Below are positions 6,606 through 9,954 of a stretch of 9,954 bases of DNA, in pieces. Source of the stretch: Chloroflexi bacterium RBG_16_56_11 (GTDB lineage: Bacteria; Chloroflexota; Dehalococcoidia; Dehalococcoidales; RBG-16-60-22); assembly GCA_001796865.1 (NCBI GenBank), contig MGNQ01000024.1:72534-82487 (forward strand). Reading direction: 5' to 3'. The position numbers and the translations under genes were made by a program. The notes under the pieces are model-generated. The model searched no databases. It was not told the origin of the DNA and saw nothing but the letters and a program-made list of their open reading frames with translations. The first letter of the stretch is position 1, and each line of letters opens with the position of its first letter.

Positions 6606-7166
6606 ATGGAAGAGGACACGATACTGGAGGGCGGAAAAAAGTCGGTGACGGTGGTCGTGAGCCGGAGGGTGTTCCCGGGACGGGAAAAGGACTACGACGA
6701 CTGGGTGCGGCGGCTGGTGGCGGCGGCTACGGAGGCGCCGGGAAACACGGGGGTGACGACCTTGATACCGGCACCGGGGAAGACGGGGCTGCACCACGTC
6801 GTATTGCAGTTCACGGACAGGGAGTCGGTGCACCGGTGGGAGGACTCGTACATCCGGCAGAAACTATCGCACGAGGCGGACGCATTTTCGGTGAGGCAGC
6901 GGCAGGAGGCGACGGGGCTGGAGACGTGGTTTTACCTGCCGGAGCACCCGGAGCTGGCGCCGCCGCCGCACTGGAAGATGGCGATAGTGACGTTCATCGC
7001 GGTGTACGTGATGTCGATAATCATCATACCGCTGTTGCATCTTTTCCTGGAAGTGAACTTTTACCTGGAAAGCATCCTGATATCCGCGCTGCTGGTGGGG
7101 ATATTGACATGGGCGGTGATGCCGTTTTTAAGCCGGGTGGTGTTCAGGAAATGGCTTTATCGCTAA
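6606..7166 (+). CDS. Membrane-anchored ABM-domain protein (antibiotic biosynthesis monooxygenase-like, COG3224 type)
   Basis: A 186-residue protein with two parts. Residues about 12-110 form an ABM-like dimeric alpha/beta barrel domain (SVTVVVSRRVFPGREKDYDDW, then VLQFTDRESVHRWEDS and LETWFYLP). After a proline-rich linker (PEHPELAPPPHWK) come two membrane helices, about 125-147 and 154-178, and a short basic tail ending RKWLYR. Family knowledge: stand-alone ABM domains include cofactor-free monooxygenases and haem-degrading enzymes, but the membrane-anchored COG3224 type has no settled function, so no reaction is assigned. The ATG has AAGGGGG seven bases upstream (6592-6598), a strong ribosome site. 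The gene is divergent from gltX and is bordered by short repeats at 6441-6460 and 7168-7206. It appears to be a single-gene unit. Confidence 0.88.
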   Translation: MEEDTILEGGKKSVTVVVSRRVFPGREKDYDDWVRRLVAAATEAPGNTGVTTLIPAPGKTGLHHVVLQFTDRESVHRWEDSYIRQKLSHEADAFSVRQRQEATGLETWFYLPEHPELAPPPHWKMAIVTFIAVYVMSIIIIPLLHLFLEVNFYLESILISALLVGILTWAVMPFLSRVVFRKWLYR

Positions 7167-7167
7167 C

Positions 7168-7206
7168 AAAATCCCTCTCGGTCTCCCTTTCGTAAAGGGA
7201 GAGGGG
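7168..7206. repeat. Palindromic dispersed repeat after the ABM-domain gene
   Basis: It begins with the 20-base unit also found at 6441-6460. It continues into a perfect 9-bp inverted repeat: TCTCCCTTT at 7182-7190, loop CGT, AAAGGGAGA at 7194-7202. It starts two bases after the ABM-domain stop, so the hairpin may act as that gene's transcription end or protect its mRNA. There is no T-run on the plus strand, so it is not a classical terminator. Confidence 0.75.
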
Positions 7207-7209
7207 AAA

Positions 7210-7238
7210 TTGTTCAGCTTGACTTTGTGTAGTAGAAT
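7210..7238 (+). promoter_or_regulatory. Promoter-like site before the broken methyltransferase-like gene
   Basis: TTGTTC (7210-7215) and TAGAAT (7233-7238) are spaced exactly 17 bp. The -10 matches five of six bases, the -35 three of six. It sits about 28 bp before the ATG at 7266. Confidence 0.4.
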
Positions 7239-7454
7239 ATATGTGCTAATGGGAATGGTATTTATATGGCCAAACCTAAAATAAGCTTTATCAAAGCTTT
7301 TGAACCAATACTAATCAAGGCTTGGGGTTCCTATCAAGACCATTTAGACTAAAACCTTCTTAAGAAAACAAGAGAAGCGCTATCGTACATAAGACGCGTT
7401 TATAGGTTTAAAGGAGAAGAAGGAGCTGAGTCACCATCACGTATAGATTACAAG

Positions 7455-7883
7455 GTGCCGAAGAATAGAGCGGGATACCTCGCCGCTTTTGGCGAGAGAC
7501 ACGCTTATCTTTCCTATGCTCATCTCAAAAAGATAGAGATTGTCAATAAAAAGGCCATTCCTATGCCAAATAAACATGGAGAACTCACAGTTACAATAGT
7601 TGGCGCCGGCCCGGCAATAGAAACTTATGGTCTTTGCCTTTTTTATAACGAAACTGGTCACGAATTAAAAAGACTCACACTGAATTTGATAGAGAAAGTA
7701 CGAGAATGGCAACTTACACGCGAACTAGTAGTCCCTGGCTTAATAAAGGAAATACTACCTAAAGTTGATATTTTCAGTACTCCCGTTGAAGCGGATATAA
7801 AAGAGACTAATTGTATTCAACGTTTGCTGCGAACCATGATTCTCTTGTCAGAACTCAAATACTCTTTATTTACAATGTATTGA
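7455..7883 (+). CDS. Middle fragment of the broken methyltransferase-like gene
   Basis: This is the longest piece that could still be translated, 142 codons from GTG 7455 to TGA 7881-7883. It carries the GAGPAIE motif but lacks the first 63 codons and the last 150 of the parent frame. No convincing ribosome site precedes the GTG. The frame is open back to the TAA at 7350, so the true start, if any, is uncertain. It is probably not a working protein. Confidence 0.35.
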   Translation: MPKNRAGYLAAFGERHAYLSYAHLKKIEIVNKKAIPMPNKHGELTVTIVGAGPAIETYGLCLFYNETGHELKRLTLNLIEKVREWQLTRELVVPGLIKEILPKVDIFSTPVEADIKETNCIQRLLRTMILLSELKYSLFTMY

Positions 7884-8075
7884 AAAGAAATAGAGACTAC
7901 GTATGCACCAATCGTTTTAAGAAACTTAAGTTATATTATCAGACAATGTGATGAGCCGCTTCTTGTATTACTTGCCGAACCTACTGCGCCTAAAGCTTGG
8001 CCTAGAATAAAATGGTTACGTCAACTCCTGCTAGACCATTCCAATGTTCTCATAGATGATTTAAATAACAAAATA

Positions 8076-8336
8076 ATGTTTTCAGAAGAACCGACGAAAA
8101 TTGATCTAACTGGAGTAAATGAACGTTTGTTCAGTAGAGCGATTGAGAAAAATCCCCCAATATTTGAAACCTCACTAAATAGGACTATGATGGCATGTCA
8201 AATCGTTCCACCAGAACTATTCGAATCCCAACGTTATGAGCAATTGCAACGGCTCCTAATGAGAAGAGACCAAAAAGGCAAGATTTTAAAACAAGATATG
8301 CCGGATGTTAACTATCAACCGCCCTTATTTACTTAG
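8076..8336 (+). CDS. C-terminal fragment of the broken methyltransferase-like gene
   Basis: The last 86 codons after the TGA at 7881 that have an ATG start (8076). The frame is open from 7884, and codons 7884-8075 also continue the parent protein. No clear ribosome site is seen. It would not contain the putative SAM-binding motif, so it is read as a remnant rather than a gene. Confidence 0.3.
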   Translation: MFSEEPTKIDLTGVNERLFSRAIEKNPPIFETSLNRTMMACQIVPPELFESQRYEQLQRLLMRRDQKGKILKQDMPDVNYQPPLFT

Positions 8337-8361
8337 TGGGGTGGCTGTGGCGAAAAGGGGT

Positions 8362-8386
8362 GGATTCCCGCTTCCGCGGGAATGAC
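8362..8386 (+). repeat. REP-like palindrome, AATGAC family copy 1
   Basis: GGATTCCCGC with a perfect 8-bp inverted repeat (8364-8371 with 8376-8383, loop TTCC), ending in AATGAC. It has the best stem of the three related copies. Confidence 0.7.
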
Positions 8387-8515
8387 CCGCCTATGCTCAG
8401 GCTACGGCGGGCAAGCAACATAAACGGGGCGTTTAAGAGGGGTGCCATTCCTACGCCAAGGCTGCGGCAGGTAAACAGACCCCTCTTCTCTGAGGGGATG
8501 AGGTAAACCGGCACG

Positions 8516-8543
8516 AGATTCTTCACCGCGGCTCGCAATGACA
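8516..8543 (+). repeat. REP-like unit, AATGAC family copy 2
   Basis: Starts AGATTCTTC and ends GCTCGCAATGACA, a 13-base match to copy 3. The left arm is diverged, so the stem is weak. Confidence 0.55.
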
Positions 8544-8583
8544 GGAGGGAACCCTTCGACAGGCCCAGGGTGAGGGAGATTAC

Positions 8584-8611
8584 GGATTGCTTCGCTACGC
8601 TCGCAATGACA
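8584..8611 (+). repeat. REP-like palindrome, AATGAC family copy 3
   Basis: Starts GGATTGCTTC and ends GCTCGCAATGACA, with ATTGC (8586-8590) pairing GCAAT (8603-8607). It lies 15 bases beyond the aldo/keto reductase stop, so its transcript hairpin may form the 3' end of that mRNA. Confidence 0.6.
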
Positions 8612-8625
8612 ACTGGTTACTTTAC

Positions 8626-9819
8626 TTATTTCGGTTTGGGGGGAGGGGGCGGCGGGGGGCCCATTGGCACATCAGAGTAAAGCTCTTGATGGGCTTTTTC
8701 CAGCCACTCGGGGATGCTGATTTTCTGCGGGCACTTTTCCAGGCATTCCTCGCAGCCCACGCACTGGTCGGCGCGCTGGTCCTGCGGTATCCCGAAGGGA
8801 CCGTTGTACATGAACTTGCCGGCCCGCATGTCGTCGTACATGACGGCGTCGTTGTAAATCTGGAAAACGCGGGGTATCTCCACCTTCTGCGGACAGGGCA
8901 CGCAATAGCGGCAGCTGGTGCAGGGGATGGGCGAGAGGCTCTTGTAGGCCTTGCCGACCTCATCGAACATCTTGACCTCGGCGGCGGTTAGCGAGCCGAC
9001 GCCCGCCCGGCCGGCGATTTCGCAGTTCTCGACGACCTGGGCCATGGTGCTCATGCCGCTGAGCGCGACCGAGATTTCCGGCTGGTTCCAGACCCACCGG
9101 AAGGCCCATTCGACCGGACGCATCCGGCGGGGCATGGTGTCCCACACTTTGGCGACCGGCACCGGGACCGGCTCCTTGCTCAGTTTGCCGCCGCGCAGGG
9201 GCTCCATGACGACGATAGCGATGCCCTTGCCCGCGGCATACTCGACGCCGCTGCGGCCGGCCTGCTCCTTCGCGTCCATGTAGTTGTAGAGCACCTGCGC
9301 CAGCACCCAGCTATCATAGGCATCCACGATTTCCTGGAAGACCTCGTACTGGTCGTGAAAGGAGAACCCGAGCCGCCCGATGCGGCCCCGCGATATCTGC
9401 TTCTCCGCCCACTTCAGCACACCGAAGTCGCGTACGCGGTGCCAGGCATCCTTGAAAAGGCCATGCAGAAGGTAAAAGTCGATTTTGTCCGTCTGTAAGC
9501 GCTGGAGCTGCTCGTTGAAAATACGGTCGAAGTCCTCCGGCTTCTCGACCATGCGGGCCGGCAGCTTGGTGGCGATGCGGATTTTTTCGCGGTAGCCGTC
9601 CTTGAGCGCTTCACCGACCAGCACCTCGCTCTGGCCCATGTGATAAAGATAGGCGGAGTCGAGGTAGTTCACGCCGTGGTCGATAGCGTAGCGAATCATC
9701 CTGATGGCCTCGGGCTCGTTGATTTTGGCCTGGTCTTCACCGATGACGGGCAGGCGCATGGCGCCGAAGCCCAGCGCCGAGACTTTCCAGTCGAGCTTGC
9801 CGAAGCGGCGGTACAGCAT
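8626..9819 (-). CDS. Aldo/keto reductase with C-terminal 4Fe-4S ferredoxin-like domain
   Basis: A 397-residue cytoplasmic oxidoreductase. The N-terminal part (about 1-290) is an aldo/keto reductase barrel with the expected tetrad: D54 and Y59 (YLDSAYLYHMGQSE), K85 (ATKLPA) and H119 (YLLHGL). The C-terminal part has two four-Cys groups, C300-x2-C303-x2-C306-x2-C309 followed by Pro, and C353-x2-C356-x2-C359-x3-C363 followed by Pro, typical of two [4Fe-4S] clusters. Family knowledge: such fusions are common in anaerobes, and electrons probably pass between NAD(P)H or ferredoxin-like partners and a carbonyl or related substrate; the substrate is not known. The tail has seven prolines in a row (388-394), then KPK. 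The ATG at 9819 is preferred over TTG 9834 because GGGGGAG (minus strand, 9832-9826) lies six bases upstream of the ATG. Confidence 0.95.
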   Translation of the reverse strand: MLYRRFGKLDWKVSALGFGAMRLPVIGEDQAKINEPEAIRMIRYAIDHGVNYLDSAYLYHMGQSEVLVGEALKDGYREKIRIATKLPARMVEKPEDFDRIFNEQLQRLQTDKIDFYLLHGLFKDAWHRVRDFGVLKWAEKQISRGRIGRLGFSFHDQYEVFQEIVDAYDSWVLAQVLYNYMDAKEQAGRSGVEYAAGKGIAIVVMEPLRGGKLSKEPVPVPVAKVWDTMPRRMRPVEWAFRWVWNQPEISVALSGMSTMAQVVENCEIAGRAGVGSLTAAEVKMFDEVGKAYKSLSPIPCTSCRYCVPCPQKVEIPRVFQIYNDAVMYDDMRAGKFMYNGPFGIPQDQRADQCVGCEECLEKCPQKISIPEWLEKAHQELYSDVPMGPPPPPPPKPK

Positions 9820-9825
9820 AAAAAT

Positions 9826-9832
9826 CTCCCCC
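9826..9832 (-). promoter_or_regulatory. Ribosome binding site deciding the aldo/keto reductase start
   Basis: GGGGGAG on the minus strand lies six bases before ATG 9819. It overlaps the upstream TTG frame start region, so the TTG start at 9834 would have no ribosome site. Confidence 0.75.
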
Positions 9833-9920
9833 AACGAAAGAAAAATTTGCTGGCGATATATCGTGATGTTACTAATTGCATTTTCGCACTTTTTTCCGGT
9901 AGATGCAAACGAGGTCAGTA

Positions 9921-9954
9921 GTCACCCTCACCCTGCCCTCTCCCATCGAGGGAG
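9921..9954. repeat. Palindromic dispersed repeat cut by the right edge
   Basis: A CCCTCACCCTGCCCTCTCCC-like run ends in an inverted repeat, CTCCC (9940-9944), loop ATCGA, GGGAG (9950-9954). It resembles the CCCTCTC/CTCCC family at 6441 and 7168 in base pattern but not closely enough to call the same element. It continues past the window. Confidence 0.45.

Larger units (their letters stand above)
7266..8336 (+). pseudogene. Broken gene for a SAM-dependent methyltransferase-like protein (two in-frame stops)
   Basis: One reading frame runs from ATG 7266 to TAG/TAA-type closure at 8334-8336, interrupted only by TAA at 7350 (codon 29) and TGA at 7881 (codon 206). The three open parts read as one protein of about 354 residues with no frame change. 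Methyltransferase-like features are VTIVGAGPAIETYG around residues 109-123 (motif I pattern GxGxxxE), LNLIEKVREW as a possible second strand, and VLLAEPTAPKAWPRIKWLR around residue 233-251. The last resembles the late strand and loop of Rsm22-like or other class I enzymes. The family is a tentative reading, and the substrate is unknown. The stretch is visibly more AT-rich than its neighbours and lies between repeats, which suggests foreign origin. Other genes here use TGA as stop, so recoding is unlikely. Confidence 0.65.
8337..8625. repeat. Intergenic cluster of palindromic repeats
   Basis: This 289-bp gap has no credible gene. It is packed with short inverted repeats: 8364-8383, 8386-8411 (CCCGCC/GGCGGG arms), 8480-8497 (CCCCTC/GAGGGG), 8551-8571 (ACCCT/AGGGT) and 8586-8607 (ATTGC/GCAAT). 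Two related units, 8391-8415 and 8451-8475, match at 20 of 25 positions. Three units end in AATGAC in the same orientation. The pattern is that of REP-like or small non-autonomous repeats common between genes in many bacteria. Confidence 0.75.

Noticed and set aside
7182..7202. Rho-independent terminator
   Set aside because: The stem is good, but no T-run follows on the plus strand. It is kept as a repeat that may still end the transcript.
7881..7883. TGA read as selenocysteine or tryptophan
   Set aside because: The NfeD-like gene uses TGA as a normal stop, no hairpin of SECIS type is evident just after the codon, and a separate TAA breaks the same frame at 7350, so simple decay explains both.
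8337..8625. CRISPR array
   Set aside because: The repeats are few, diverged, unevenly spaced and of several kinds. There are no regular spacers and no cas genes.

Overview
The window looks like chromosome from an anaerobic, moderately high-GC bacterium, most likely an uncultured Chloroflexota lineage near Dehalococcoidia (an inference from gene content and style, not a proven placement). The supporting hints are two family III CoA-transferases, a PflX-type radical SAM protein, an Fe-S aldo/keto reductase, frequent GTG starts and dispersed palindromic repeats between genes. No tRNA, rRNA, CRISPR array, integrase or transposase was seen.

Left part (1-2470). On the minus strand are the start of a flavin disulfide reductase (dihydrolipoamide dehydrogenase/mercuric reductase fold, running off the left edge), a HIT-family nucleotide hydrolase/phosphorylase with its own good promoter, and a complete family III CoA-transferase. 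A 48-codon basic protein of unknown function is transcribed the other way (2324-2470) from an extended -10 promoter so close to the ATG that the mRNA would be nearly leaderless.

Middle (2528-6391). A tight minus-strand operon runs gltX, a shortened CaiB/BaiF-like protein, a short NfeD-like membrane protein, and a PflX-like radical SAM protein. Gaps are 10 nt and 6 nt, followed by a 4-nt ATGA overlap. The CaiB/BaiF-like protein lacks the catalytic Asp, a 29-residue N-terminal segment and the C-terminal tail that the complete CoA-transferase next door has. The glutamyl-tRNA synthetase has Gln where the first His of its HIGH motif should be.

Right part (6441-9954). On the plus strand is a membrane-anchored ABM-domain protein with partial copies of a short repeat on both sides. 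It is followed by a visibly AT-rich stretch (about 7207-8336) holding one long reading frame broken by two in-frame stops. That frame resembles a class I SAM-dependent methyltransferase and is best read as a decaying foreign gene. A 290-bp repeat cluster (8337-8625) separates it from a minus-strand aldo/keto reductase with two C-terminal four-Cys clusters. The window ends in another palindromic repeat.

I do not see a clear new multi-gene system. The best leads are the degenerate CoA-transferase-like protein inside the gltX operon, the altered HIGH motif, the near-leaderless small gene and the broken AT-rich gene bordered by repeats.
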